Below are positions 1 to 12,100 of a stretch of DNA of 64,000 nucleotides, piece by piece (positions within the stretch are counted from its first letter, which is position 1; every line of letters begins with the position of its first letter). The position numbers were made by a program, and so were the translations under genes. The notes beneath the pieces were generated by a model. It was given only the letters and a program-made list of their open reading frames with translations. It did not search any database and was not told where the DNA came from. The stretch is from assembly GCA_022559985.1 (NCBI GenBank), contig JAFJTR010000014.1:310001-374000 (forward strand), in the 5' to 3' direction. This DNA comes from Parastagonospora avenae f. sp. tritici 18332-5 (taxonomy: Eukaryota; Ascomycota; Dothideomycetes; Pleosporales; Phaeosphaeriaceae).

Positions 1-1508
1 TTTTTTTCGACAGCCCCAATCTCGACCTGGGCGGTGCAGCAGCCTCAGCCCCAGCACAGACTGCTCCTTCGGCCTCGCGGAACCCAATTACCATTGACTC
101 GGATGATGACATGTCAGATTTTGACCCCGTCGCACACACATCGAACGCACCAGCAGTGGAAGACGACGAGGCCATGGCGCGGCGGTTACAAGAAGAGATG
201 TACGGCGCTGGAGGCCCGGCTCGCGAGGAGGAGGTTCGCGCCCCCATGCAGCGCACGACGGAAACTTTGATCGGCCCAGGCTCAAACTGGGGCCCAGCGG
301 ACGATGACGATGATGTGGATGCTCTGGTACAGGAGCAGCTGGCTCGTCGGCGGGCAGGTACGTCATTCCTCTCCAACAGTTCTCTGCCCTCCTTTGCACA
401 AGCTTACCAAGGTGATTTAGGCCGCACCGGCATCTTCAACCAGCGACCCACCCACAATAATGTCTGGGACAACTCCGCAGATTCTAGCGCACGGCGGCGC
501 GAGCTGGCAACGGCCACGGGCGGTGCGTCAGAGCAGTCTTCTAAGATGAACATGCTTGCAGAACTGTTCCGACCACCCTTCGAGATCATGTACCAAGGTG
601 CATGGGAAAAGGCACGAGACGAGGGCAAGGAGGAGGAGAAGTGGCTCATCGTAAACATCCAGGATCCTGCCATATTCGACTGCCAGCGCCTCAATCGGGA
701 CATCTGGAAAAACGACGACATTAAGGCGACAGTCCGCGAGAACTTCATCTTCATGCAGTATGCCAAGGACGACCCCCGTGGCCAGCAGTACATCAACTAC
801 TACTTCCACGCACGCGACAGCTCAGACGCATACCCACACATTGCCATTGTCGACCCGAGGACGGGTGAGCAGGTCAAGGTTTGGTCTGGCCCGCCCATCC
901 CCGAGCCAGTTGAGTTTCACGCCCAGTTGCACGAGTTCCTCGACCGCTACAGCCTGAACGTCAACGCAAAGAACCCAGTCGCGAAGCGGAAACCAGAGAG
1001 CAAGTCAAAGGACGTGGGCCGCATGACCGAGGAGGAGATGCTTGAAATGGCTCTGCAAAACAGCCTAGAAAACGGCAAGGGTCCTCAGGACGACGATCCA
1101 GACGCGCTCACAAAGTCCTTTGATAACATCAAGGGCAAGGCACCAGCACAGCAGGCGGCGCCAGAACCTGAGCCAGAACAAGAAGATGCCAACGGCTCTT
1201 CAAATCCCGTGTTCGCGGCCATCTCTGCAAAGGCCCCCCACATCGAGCCTACCGTCAGCGACCCCAAGATCACCACGCGCATACAGTTTCGCGGCCCTTC
1301 AGGTCGCCCTATTGTGCGACGCTTCAACTTGTCCGATCCAGTCCGTCGCATATACGAATGGATCAAGTCCGATCACCCTTGGGAAGGCAAGGAGGGTGCT
1401 GAGTTCGACCTTGCCTTCATGGGCAGGAATTTGATCGAACACCTGGACTCCTCCATTGAGGAGGTCGGACTCAAGAGCGCTAGTGTCATGGTGGAGTTTA
1501 CTGAGTAA
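1..1508 (+). CDS. UBX-domain protein, Ubx5/UBXD7-like (5' partial)
   Basis: Probable ubiquitin-binding adaptor of the Cdc48/p97 segregase. The frame is open from base 3 through the Met at 111, so the true N-terminus (in this family a UBA domain) lies off the left edge. From about 550 to 960 the protein has a thioredoxin-like UAS domain (NIQDPAIFDCQRLNRD region). At about 1027-1075 there is a UIM-like helix (EEEMLEMALQNSLENG). The last 85 residues form a UBX domain (RIQFRGPSGRPIVRRF) ending at the stop. Domain order UBA-UAS-UIM-UBX is that of Ubx5/UBXD7, and Cdc48 binding is inferred from the family. No intron is seen in the visible part. It converges on the FAR-17a-like gene. Confidence 0.88.
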   Translation, partial: FFDSPNLDLGGAAASAPAQTAPSASRNPITIDSDDDMSDFDPVAHTSNAPAVEDDEAMARRLQEEMYGAGGPAREEEVRAPMQRTTETLIGPGSNWGPADDDDDVDALVQEQLARRRAGTSFLSNSSLPSFAQAYQGDLGRTGIFNQRPTHNNVWDNSADSSARRRELATATGGASEQSSKMNMLAELFRPPFEIMYQGAWEKARDEGKEEEKWLIVNIQDPAIFDCQRLNRDIWKNDDIKATVRENFIFMQYAKDDPRGQQYINYYFHARDSSDAYPHIAIVDPRTGEQVKVWSGPPIPEPVEFHAQLHEFLDRYSLNVNAKNPVAKRKPESKSKDVGRMTEEEMLEMALQNSLENGKGPQDDDPDALTKSFDNIKGKAPAQQAAPEPEPEQEDANGSSNPVFAAISAKAPHIEPTVSDPKITTRIQFRGPSGRPIVRRFNLSDPVRRIYEWIKSDHPWEGKEGAEFDLAFMGRNLIEHLDSSIEEVGLKSASVMVEFTE

Positions 1509-1904
1509 GCGTCTCTTATGTCATGGAGGACAAGTTGGGCTCGGATTGTAATTAGGTGGTGATCAACCCCATCACATGGCTTAGAGTTTGCTTAGATCTC
1601 GATATCTCATCATACCACCGAGGTGGTGAATACCCTTGCATCATATGGAATCAATCACACTGCTAGTATCTTAGCACGATATTTTATGAGAACGCTATGA
1701 ATTGTATGATCTTCACAGCTGTACAACTCTAAAGCATTTTTAGCACTCTATTACATGCTGATAACATATCAAGTCTAGTCAAGCTCGCGCGTAAGATGAT
1801 AGCCCTTCTCTAATAGTAGTTTGATTTTAAACAGAGCGCGCACTAATTACTGCAACACTCAGTGGTACTTTCCAAGTCCCTACCCCCTTCCGTACCGTCC
1901 TTCC
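1509..1904. other. Intergenic, convergent 3' flanks
   Basis: AT-richer 3' flanking sequence between two convergent genes. No ORF with recognisable protein character and no RNA gene seen. Confidence 0.6.
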
Positions 1905-2832
1905 TCACTCCCACTTCCCCTCCCTCCCCATCTTCATCGCCCTCTTCGCCTTCCTAAACTCCTCCACCTCCTCGTACCCATTACACCACGCATACGCCGC
2001 CCGCAACGCGCCGCCCACAACCCACATAATGCTCCCACTCAGCGCAAACAACCCCACCCTCTGCGCCGTCGTCAGCATCTCAAAGATCGGATACGGATAA
2101 AACCCATTCCTCGCATAGCAAATCTCAATCCAGAACCAGTACAGAAACGCCACGCCCGTGCTGAGTACGAGTGTGATCAGCGGCGCCTGCGGATTCATCG
2201 GCGAGCTGGGCCACGGCGGGGATAAGAGTAGGGTGTCGAGTGTTGTAAGGACCGCGGGGAAGAAGTGGAATGTTAGGTCGTAGATTAGGGGTGGTAGGGG
2301 CAGGTGCGGGGGGACGACGAGGGAGGTGTCGATGAGCCGCAGGGTCCAGTAGAGGATTGAGATGACGATTTCGATGGGGGCGGCGACGAGGGAGATGTAG
2401 TTCTTGATGGTGAAGAGGGCTGTACTGTTGGTCATGTCGGCGAAGAGGGCAAAGGTGAAGCCGATTGTGCAAATGGTGATGCCGAGGATGGTGAGGAATT
2501 GGAGGTGCCAGCCGAAGGAGTCGTTCTGGGGTGGGTCAGTAGTGATGGTCACGGGATTCTTTATTGACTTTGCACTTACAAACTGGTTCGGATTGTCTGC
2601 CAGACTTCAATTGGGGTTAGCTGCTGGGAATATGGCTTCGGGGTGAAGTTTGTACAATTTGAAGGAATGGTAGAAGCTGATCAGACCAGCGACCTAGATA
2701 TGTCAGCCACCGTTCATGCATCGTAATATCTGGAGTCCTTACATGAAGAGCACCCGAATATCCTTTGGATGGAGAATCATAACGTTGGAGCGGATGCCGC
2801 CGGCGCGTCTTGGACGCTGCTTGAGCACCCAT
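1905..2832 (-). CDS. FAR-17a/AIG1-like integral membrane protein
   Basis: Four-exon model: 2832-2743, 2693-2656, 2604-2580, 2525-1905, giving 257 aa. The start is an ATG (MGAQAASK). Joining the exons gives the family N-terminal pattern SGALH-VAGLISFYHSFKF-LADNPNQF-NDSFGWHLQFLTILG. The phases close with donors GTAAGG, GTACAA and GTAAGT, and intron 2 (51 bp) contains a CTAAC branch site. Several hydrophobic helices follow, including the SILYWTLR and FLYWFWIEICYARNGFYPYPIFE segments, which carry the conserved polar and aromatic residues of the family. Human AIG1/ADTRP hydrolyse fatty-acid esters of hydroxy fatty acids; activity for this fungal member is inference. The protein probably sits in an internal membrane. 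Confidence 0.85.
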
Positions 2833-3604
2833 TTGGAATTAGGAAATAGAAGGGAAAGATGTACGAGTGAAATGATGTAACAGCTCAATATGATATGCAC
2901 TTGTGATTGAAGTTTGGAAGCACACATCTGAACGAGGAATTCTGACAGCTGCCCCAAGTGACGTACGTCTACGGCTACCCACCGGCCAAGCACGTGGGTC
3001 TGCCATTAGCTCTCCGGAGGTGATCCGAAAGGTCGTGGCGCACCATCCACGCCCGACTCGTCTCCTCCCATCTCATGCGCAACACGACTCTTGCAACCTT
3101 CTCCCCAGACCATCGTGTAGTGCCGAGGTCTTGAAGCGCTCTCGGCCTGAGTAATGGATGCATTCAGCTGACATCCAGGCAGCCTTAGCTTTCCTTCGAT
3201 CTGGCAATACTCCGGATGCCCCGTCTCGGCCCGGCAACGGCGCAGCGAATCACAACACCGTTATGGCAGAACTCCGGCCCGCTTATCGCAGGCTCGATGA
3301 TGGTCGCGCTGTTTAGCCAATGATTACTTGTTCGTGTTCTCCACATCGCGACCCCACGATGCCGCGACATCTTGGGCAAGAGGAGCAGTTGCCGGCATTA
3401 CGGCGAGCTACTCCGCCAGGAGTCGATGCTGGGATCTGGATTGTACATAAATACTGGAGAGTGCCGCTCCAGAGGGAAGGATATAGAATCTGATATCCCT
3501 TTCTTGTTCTCACATCGTTCGTGCTGTGCGATCCCGTCTTACGGGTGATTTGTGTCCGAGTCTTGCAATTAACTGGTCTTTTTTACGCATATTGGCTGTT
3601 CGCC
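2833..3604. promoter_or_regulatory. Divergent promoter region (FAR-17a-like / GH3)
   Basis: A 772-bp gap between divergent starts. A TATA-like TACATAAATA lies at about 3444-3453, roughly 150 bp before the beta-glucosidase ATG. No other gene seen. Confidence 0.4.
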
Positions 3605-6174
3605 ATGGGTGTGAACATTGAGGCTACTCTCCAGTCGCTGACCTTGGAGGAGAAGATAGCTCTCCTTGCTGGCAAGGACTTTTGGGAGACTGTTCCGGTT
3701 CCTGGAAAGGGAGTTCCTGCCATCAAAGTATGGCCCCACATCATCAACGTGGGTAGATCAATCCCGCTGACTCTGCGTAGACAAGCGATGGCCCAAACGG
3801 CGCTCGTGGTGAAGTTTTCACTGGAGGCACGAGAGCAGCATGTTTCCCAGCAGCAGTCTGCTCAGCGGCAACTTTCAACCCAGAATATGCTCAAAAGGTA
3901 GGCAATGCGTTGGCCGAAGAGACGAAGACGAAGAGTGCGAGAGTGCTCCTCGCGCCCACAATGTGCAACCATCGCCATCCTCTTGGAGGCCGCAATTTTG
4001 AGTCTTTCTCTGAAGACCCACTTCTGGCCGGCAAAATGGCTGCCAATATTGTCAAGGGAGTCCAGGAGCGCGGAATTGCCGCTACCATCAAGCATTTCAC
4101 AGCAAATGAGCAAGAGACGGAACGTCTGGCGGTTGACGAGATTGTGTCTGAACGTGCGCTGAGAGAGATTTACATGAAGCCATTTGAGATCTCAGTCAAG
4201 GAAGCCAATCCGTGGGGCGTGATGACAGCTTACAACAAGATCAACGGCACGCACGCAGATTCGCATGAGTTCTTGCTGAAGCAAGTCCTGCGTGGAGAAT
4301 GGGGCTGGGACGGCCTGGTGATGAGCGACTGGGGCGGCACAAACTCTACTGCCGACGCTTTGAACGCCGGTCTAGACCTCGAGATGCCAGGGCCGACACG
4401 ACACCGAAGCGTTGAAGCTGTCATGGCCGCCGTCAAGAAAGGCGAGGTCACCGAAGAGACCATCACCGAGAGAGCAAAGAATGTGCTGAAGCTCATCGAG
4501 AAGGTTGGTGCGTTTGAGGACCCAAGTATTCCACCAGAGCAGTCGATTGTGAATCCAGCACATAGCAAGCTCATCAGGGATGTTGCCGGACAAGGTATCA
4601 CACTGCTGAAGAACGATAACGACATTCTACCCTTGAAGAAAGAGGATGTCAAGGGCAAGAAAATTGGTCTTTTTGGTCTGGCTAAAGAAGCTCTCATCCA
4701 CGGCGGAGGCAGTGCAAGTCTCAATGCGCACTACCGTATTTCACCCGAAGAAGGCCTCAAGGCCGCTTATAGCGAAGACGTGGAGTTCAAATTTGCGAAG
4801 GGTGCGCACACATATCGCTTACTTCCTCCATTGGCACAGCACTGCACCGATCTAGAGGGCAACTCTGGCTGGACCTTGGAGCAATTCCGCAGCGGTCAAA
4901 CAGACAAGCCAACCAAGACAACACACAAGATCAAGGACTCTTCGTTCAGCCCTGTCCTCGACGTCGAGGCGAAGGACCGCGAGGTTAGGCTCACATCAAC
5001 ATTTGTCCCAACAGAGTCTGGCTCACATTACCTTGGATGCTCAGGCTGCGGACCTACAACCGTCACCATCAACGGCGAGCAGGTATTCGAACAGAAGCAC
5101 AACTCGCCCGACCCTATGGGCTTCCTGCTTGGCGGTAACCCCGAGAAGGAGTTTACTGTATCCTTCGAGGCAGGCAAGTCTTACAAGGTCGTGATTCATT
5201 CCAAGCCACCAGCCGGTACTAACCCCGACGAATGGAGCATTCTCGCCGGCCTTCCTGGATTCCGCATGGGCTTCATGAACGCTTCAGAGCACGATCTGGA
5301 CATGGTAACACAAGCGCGCGACCTCGCCAAAGAAGTCGACATCGCCCTAGTCTTCACCGGCCACACACCCGCCTGGGAGACTGAGGGCCAAGACCAACTC
5401 AGCTTCAACCTCCCCCGCGACGGTAGCCAAGACAAACTCGTCGAAGTAGTCTCAGCCGCCAACAAGAAAACTATCGTTATCAACAGCACTGGTGTCGCCA
5501 TCGCCCTCCCCTGGCTTCCTAACATCGCCGCCTTGGTTCAAGCATGGTTCCCCGGTCAAGAAGCCGGCAACGCCATCGCAGACATAATCTCTGGCGCCGT
5601 GAACCCATCAGGTAGACTGCCCATCTCGTGGCCCAAACGCATCGAAGATGCGCCTGCGTATGGCAACTTCCCTGGTGAGAAGAAGGACGGACAGCTCACC
5701 GTGCGCTACGAAGAGGGTGTATTCGTCGGATACAGGCACTACGACCGCGTCGCGAAAGACAAAGTACACTTCCCATTCGGCTTCGGGCTGTCGTACACCA
5801 CCTTCTCCCTGTTCGGTGGCCACGTCTCACAGACCTCATCCGACACTTTCAAAGCCACCATCGCAGTAAAGAACACGGGCAAAACCGCCGGTTCCACAGT
5901 TGTACAATTGTACGTCGGCAGGAAAGAGCAGTCGTCTGAGCACCCGATCAAGACGCTCGCGGCGTTCAAGAAGACGACGCTCGAGCCGGGCCAGGAGACG
6001 AGTGTGGAGTTGGAAGTTGGGCTGAAGGACTTTGCGTACTTTAATGAGGCGGAGAAGAAGTGGAAGGTTAATAAGGGCTTGTATGACTTTTCTTTTGGAC
6101 AGTCGGTTGCGCATATTGAGAGTGTGGCTACGGTGGAGATTGAGGGGACGAGGGAGGTGTTGGGCAAGCTTTGA
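3605..6174 (+). CDS. GH3 beta-glucosidase with PA14 insert, cytosolic type
   Basis: Exons 3605-3727 and 3781-6174 give 838 aa. The 53-bp intron (GTATGG...GCGTAG, branch CTGAC) restores the frame from GVPAIK into TSDGPNGARG, the conserved GH3 N-terminal motif. The catalytic nucleophile is the Asp of VMSDWGG (about residue 224). A PA14 domain occupies roughly residues 425-515 (FVPTESGSHYLGCSGCGPT). The (alpha/beta)6 sandwich domain follows, then a C-terminal fibronectin-III-like domain (FGLSYTTFSL onward). It should release glucose from beta-glucosides or cello-oligosaccharides. The N-terminus MGVNIEATLQSLTLEEK has no signal peptide, so an intracellular enzyme is inferred. It converges on the reductase gene. 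Confidence 0.93.
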
Positions 6175-6210
6175 GGGGGTTGGGGTATATCTAGATTTGA
6201 TACTGGGATA

Positions 6211-6216
6211 AATAAA
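6211..6216 (+). promoter_or_regulatory. Possible polyadenylation signal
   Basis: AATAAA, 37 bp after the stop of the GH3 beta-glucosidase, in an AT-rich stretch. Fungal poly(A) signals are loose, so this is only suggestive. Confidence 0.35.
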
Positions 6217-6343
6217 AGGCTCAGCTGCACATGTTTGATATGGGTGATGTGCTCGTCGTCTTCTCGCTCAATGCACTTGTCAAACATGAGTCCGACTGCG
6301 TCCACGCAAGTGAGAAGGTTACGGTAGGTTTACGATTGTGTTT

Positions 6344-7512
6344 CTACTTGGTCATGGCTACTTGTGGCTGCGCTGCAAAATTCTGCAAGTAACTGATGCC
6401 GGTCGCAAGAGTATCGTACTCTGGGATGCGCAGTGGTTGCGTCGATTCCTGAATCTGTCGGTTCATCTCTTGCAGCGCGTAGTACACCATCTTTACCGTT
6501 GGCACCGGCACGCGAATTTGTTCGGCCTGCCTGATGATGTTTCCTGGTGTAACGATTAGTCACTGTTGACGAGGATACATATAAAGTTGTTACTAACCAC
6601 AGAGTGAATCTACCTCCATAAGCCTCTTCTTCCTTGCATCCTGTAGCATCGACGGTGCCATCGAGGGATTCATCTTGGCGAATTCGATTGTCTTTTCTGG
6701 CAGGTCCTCAGGGAGCGAGACACCAAGTCCGGTCGCGACATTGAACGTCTCTTGAGCGAGCCGTCGGACCGTGTCAAGATAAGGCGAGGCAATGAGAGGA
6801 TGTGTTTCAAGACCAGTAATGGCAGTCATTGGATTCCAAGCACCGTTGAAGATTTGCTTTGTCCAACGCTCCGCTTGCACATCGTTGATTTGTTTGAATC
6901 GGTTATCCAGTGCAACGAAGTCCTTCAGCTTCTGCATCCTGTCCATCATGCTGCCGAACATGGGCTTGTCGTAATGCCCAATATGGAAAGCATGCGGTCG
7001 AATGTTGGAGATTTGCTGGACGATACCGGGGATTGGTTGTAGGCAGCTGATGTAGCATACAGCAGACAAGATGGTGTTATGTTGGAATGCACGACCCAAG
7101 GGTGCCTCGACGCCGACTCCGTTTTGCGCTGAGACCAGAGTAGTTCTTGCAGAGACCACGGGTATCAGCTCGTTGATCGTTCTTGAAGAGTCGGATGTTG
7201 TTATTTTGTTGGCGCACACGACGTAATCGAAAGGTACATGCGATACCTCCCGCGTTGAGCGAACGACGCGATGGGGTCTGAACATGCCATCTCCCCACAT
7301 GGCTGTACTCATGCGAAGCCCTTGCCGTTTGACAATGTCGTAATTAGAGCGGCAGACGACAGAAAGCCTGACGTTTGGGTTCTGCGCAAGCCTCCATCCT
7401 AAAGTGGAGCCAACAGCTGTTGCGATGGTTAGCACTTCTTCATCAAACAGTTAGAGGTATGCTCACCTCCAGTGCCGAATATCAAGATGTCGAGAGGCTT
7501 TTGGATGTTCAT
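6344..7512 (-). CDS. Ketopantoate reductase (ApbA/PanE)-family protein
   Basis: Exons 7512-7467, 7416-6598 and 6543-6344 encode 354 aa. Exon 1 (MNIQKPLDILIFGTG) and exon 2 join to form the NAD(P)-binding motif GTGAVG at residues 13-18. Later hallmarks are an Asn in QNGVG and the Lys/Asn pair in KQIFNGAWNP. The third exon adds the helical C-terminal end (QAEQIRVPVPTVKMVYYAL). The classical reaction is NADPH reduction of 2-dehydropantoate to pantoate. Fungi carry several paralogues, some acting on other 2-keto acids, so the substrate is not settled. It diverges from the alpha-keto-acid-type NRPS-like gene, which makes a role on a related 2-keto acid an attractive but unproven idea. Confidence 0.87.
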
Positions 7513-9191
7513 GTTGAGAGGTCGATTGTGTCAATCGCTGAATGGGTATATTGTTCCGGAGTCGTCCAGCGATCCTGGTGTGATGAGAAGCAGTGAAAAA
7601 GAGGGTATCGGAACAGCGAGAAGAACTTTTAGGCGTGACGGGAGCGAGATAGAGAATCAGGGATTTGAGTCGGTTTTGGGGCCGGCTGCAATAAGCAGAG
7701 CTCACGGAATACGACCACAAGTTTACGGCATGTTAGCATCTCTGGTGAACTTGGTACGTCAACACGAAATGCCGAAAGCGGTAACAGCGGGGGCCGGTGA
7801 TGATGTTCCGGAGATACGGTACCTCTGCTTGTTGGGTTTGATGACCTTCATGCTTTTGGACGGCCCAGCTGTTTTCTCACTGTCATTTCCCGTTATCAAG
7901 TCGCTTATAGAAAAGGTGCTCGACCCGCAAATAGAAATGTAATCAATGACTGCCTGACTCAGTCTGACAGAGATCACTTCCGATCCAGGTAGGTAGTTGG
8001 GTTCTCTCACGCGATTACTGTGACAAGCAACTCGGGATAGGCGTATTGTAATCTTTACTGCGCTCTTCCATGTGACGGACCGTGGTTGCGATGGTGCTGT
8101 TGGTACTCTGTCATGCATCGGTCAACATCTACTGGCAGCGAAAGTTTAGACCATCAACGAACCTGTTCCGCGAGGTTTCCAAGTTGCCTTGTCGACGAGA
8201 TTTTCTCACGCCATTCTTGATGGTACCTGGCAGGTAACCAACGTCCCGGGTCAGCTAGTGGTGTTGTGGCTTGTGGGATTGTCCGCATTCAGCGCCACGA
8301 CCATCTCCAGCCATCTCAACAACTTCAAATTTCGCTTTCGGCCTACCAAGCATTTTGAAATTATGATCAACTGTGGTGCGTTTTTCCGATGTCCAACGAT
8401 GTTCAATGCCGGCGAAGTAACATGTGATGAGCCGTGCGCCGATACACTTGCTTGACAAAGACCTCGGGCCGTTGGTATCTAGGTAATTATGATGTGATGA
8501 GCCATGAAATACACGTGCTTGAATAGATCGTCGGGACCTTATACACTAGAAACGACGCTGTACCACTAGCGAAGCGAGCATTCACAATATTACGCGGGAC
8601 AAAAGCAGTCCACCGAACATTCACCCTTCTCCGAGGTCTTCTGTATAAGCACCGGAAACATAAGAAATTCTTGCTCAATAGAATTCTTGTAAGAACTGGA
8701 GTCTTGGGAGTGTATTCGGCGGTGAGGTTCCTGCGTTCGGCTCGGAATGCCCTTGGTGGTTGGCTGGCATTCCAATAAGCGAGGAGCTGATCATTCACTG
8801 CAGCTGTCTGCAATAAGGTTTAGAGTAAGAAACTTAGCTTGCAGCGCTAAAAGTAGCTCGGCTGGAGATTAGCCCCCAATCCTGACCTCTCTGACGCCGC
8901 ATGCACCAAATTCGACGGCGTGAAGGAAATGCACAAGTCTCTGCAAGTCAACCTAGGATGTCTTGCTGCACCATTGGCACCCCGTTTGCGGAGCATGTGA
9001 GATGCCAGGGTCCCAATATGGAGGTAACACAGACGAGCCAGAGCTTCAGGATTCCTGAGGCATTGGCTGATGATTTGCATCAGCTCGTTGCTTTAAATAA
9101 ATGAATAGGCTTAAACTGATCTGACTCCATCAACATCTTCATAGTGTCTCCCATCAACGATTCCACCATTATACGACACAGAATTTCCGCA
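7513..9191. promoter_or_regulatory. Long divergent intergenic region (reductase / NRPS-like)
   Basis: About 1.7 kb between divergent starts. ORFs here are short, overlap on both strands and show no family signature. A TATA-like TTTAAATA lies at 9092-9099, about 95 bp before the NRPS-like ATG. No regulator gene is present. Confidence 0.45.
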
Positions 9192-12100
9192 ATGGCGCCT
9201 CAACTGATGCATTCTCTCCCAACGGACGTTGCATCTATGTCCTTGGAAGTGGCGAAACATGCCAGTGAGGAACCAAAGACACTGCTTGGACTATTGCAGC
9301 GTGCGGCCCGAGCCTGGCCGACCCATGGTATCGTGTTTAAGGATCAAGGCTGGGACCAAGTTTCGGACTTTGTGACTTATGTCGACCTGTTGAGACAAGC
9401 AGAGGTAAATTCTTTGACCGAACGAGTTTAAAGAATATTGCTGATGCATATTAGACAAACGCAACTAAACTTCGAGCGCATGGCACGATCAAGCAGAATC
9501 AATGTACGGTCCTGTACTTCAACACACACCGCGAGAACGTGATCTGGTTTTGGTCTGTTGTCGCGGCAGGTGGTGTACCAGCATTACTTTCTCCTCTATC
9601 AAGCAATGATGCTACTCTTGCTGGCGAGCTGGACAACGTCAGCAGGCTCTTTAACGGGCCCACCGTCCTGACCTCCAAGCGATTGGTGAGGCCGTTTCGC
9701 ATGGTTCCAACTCTTACCACTGTTACCGCGGAATCAGTTGCGGCGACAAAATCAAACGAGAGTGCCGCGTGGAAACCAGTAGATGGAGGTGCTGATCACG
9801 AAGACAAGCTTGCGACAGTCTTGTTCACAAGCGGCAGCACGGGCTTCGCGAAGGGTGTTGAATACACGCACGCACAGTTGGTAACGTCTAGTAAACTGAA
9901 ATGCGATTTCCATCAGATGGACTCCAGCAAGACGTTTCTGTCTTGGGTCAGTAAGTATTACGATAGCTGCAGTGTACTTACCAAGATTCTTTGCTAACCA
10001 CAAGTTCGTAGGCTTCGACCACAGTGCTGCGCTCTGCGAAAACCACCTACACGCTGTATATGCTGGAGCTAATCAGGTGATGGTCCCAGCAATGGACTTT
10101 GTGCAAAGTCCTGCTCGGTTCTGGAAGGCTCTGAGCGACTATCGCGTATCTTACACCTTTGCACCGAACTTCTTCATCGCCGCCGCAGTACGTGCATTGA
10201 ACGAATTGGATCCAAGCGAAAAGCAAGATCTGCACCTAGACTTCAGTCAGCTTCGTGTCATCATGTGTGGTGGAGAGGCAAATAAGACGGCTACTCTGGA
10301 GGCTGCGGAGTTAGTCTTGACGGAGTACAAAGCACCAAGATGCAGCATCAAGGCGAGTTACGGTCTTAGTGAGGTTTGTCTACCCTGGACCATCAGTAAG
10401 AACACCCACCTGACTCTTCTGTAGACCTGCTCAGCTTTCTTTTATAACCAGCAGTCACCAGCATACGACCTAGATCGAAAGTACATTTTCGCATCTGTCG
10501 GAAAGCTTTTGCCACAACACGAGCTTCGACTCGTTGACGAGACTGGTGCCCATGTCAAAGACGGTCAGACCGGCGCAATCCAAGTTCGAGGACCATTGAT
10601 CTTCAAGCGCTACCTCAATAACGAATCGGCAACTAGTGCTTGTATGACACTGGATGGTTGGTTCGACACTGGCGATCTTGGGATGCTAGATGATGAAGGC
10701 AATCTGCGGATTGTTGGCCGCACCAAGGAAGTCATCATCATCAATGGACAAAACTACTCCTCCTTCGAATTGGAGCATGCCATTGAATCTTCGAATATCC
10801 CTGGACTGAACAAGAGCTTCACTGCATCGTTCTCCATCTGGACGGAGGATGCCAATGCGGAAAGTGAAGATGTGGTCATTCTCTTCAACCCCACCAATGA
10901 CAACCTCCAAGACACGGCCACACTTCGTCACACGGTGTCTCAGATCAACGAGGCTGTCATTAGGTTCTGTCGGAAACGGCCTGTCATGGTGATCCCTCTG
11001 CCACGACAGAAGCTGCCGAAATCGACAATTGGGAAACTGTCGCGTGCAAAGCTGAAGAAATCGCTTCTTGCTGGGCATTTCGATGCATTCAAGCTCTCTG
11101 AGTGCGTGCCACGATCATTCACTCAGCAAGGACCTCCCCTTGCTACAGCCCTTCAGCAAACTCTTTCGGTCGCACTGTGTGAAGAGACTGGATTGAAAGC
11201 CTCGGATCTTCACCTGGACATTGCCCTTGCCGACTTAAACATCGACAGTCTAGGCTACCTTCGCATCAAGTCGTCGCTAGAGAACATTCTTAAACTCGAG
11301 GAGCCAATATCCATGTCCCTTCTTCTTTCCTGTCGAACGGTCGGCGATATGGACAATGTGCTGCTGGCCTTGGGTACGACTACGGCAGAATATGACCCGA
11401 TCGTGCCTTTGGTCTCATCCGGCTCCAAGGCGCCAGTCATTCTATGCCATCCAGGTGGTGGTGAATTTCTTACTTGGCTTGGTCTCCTCAAATACATTCC
11501 AGATCGTCCGGTATATGCGCTGCGTGTGCGCGGCTTCCACAAAGACGAAACGCCATTCGAGACTTTGGATGAGATGCTTGAGATCTACATGGCAGGCATC
11601 AGAAGGTGTCAACCGAATGGTCCGTACGTACTGCTGGGCTTATGCTTTGGTGGTATGTTGGCATTCGAGCTTGGTAAGAGACTGGAAGCTGCAGGCGAAG
11701 AGGTCGCTTTCTGTGGAGGCATCGACAACCCTGCAGACCTAAACCGCATCCAAGTCCGCGACAAGCCGCGTAACTTCATCATCGATCTGCTCCACTTCTT
11801 CCAACTCCTCGATGTCGAGACAGCAATGCAGTGGGAAATCGACATGGAGAAGGTAGCGGATAAAGACTTCACCAAAGAGATCTTTGCTCGCTTCCCTGAT
11901 GGGACACTTGAGAATCTCGATCTCACAGTGTCGAAAGTTGAGGCCTGGCAGCGCATCAACGACAACATGCAAACCATTACCAGGACGTACAAGCCCAGTG
12001 GATCAGTCTCGAAATACGATCTCTTCTGGGTGCCACCCCTACCGCAGTACAACTGCACTGAACAACAGTGGCGTTGCGACTGGCTTGCGAAATGGAAGGA

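Noticed and set aside
3728..3909. Apparent frameshift near the 5' end of the GH3 gene, suggesting a pseudogene
   Set aside because: A 53-bp GT..AG intron restores the complete conserved N-terminal motif without any lesion.
4230..4724. Long antisense ORF inside the GH3 gene
   Set aside because: It mirrors the GC-rich third positions of the real gene and has no family signature. The same holds for antisense frames in the RhoGAP, cyclin, helicase, debranching enzyme and NFX1-like genes.
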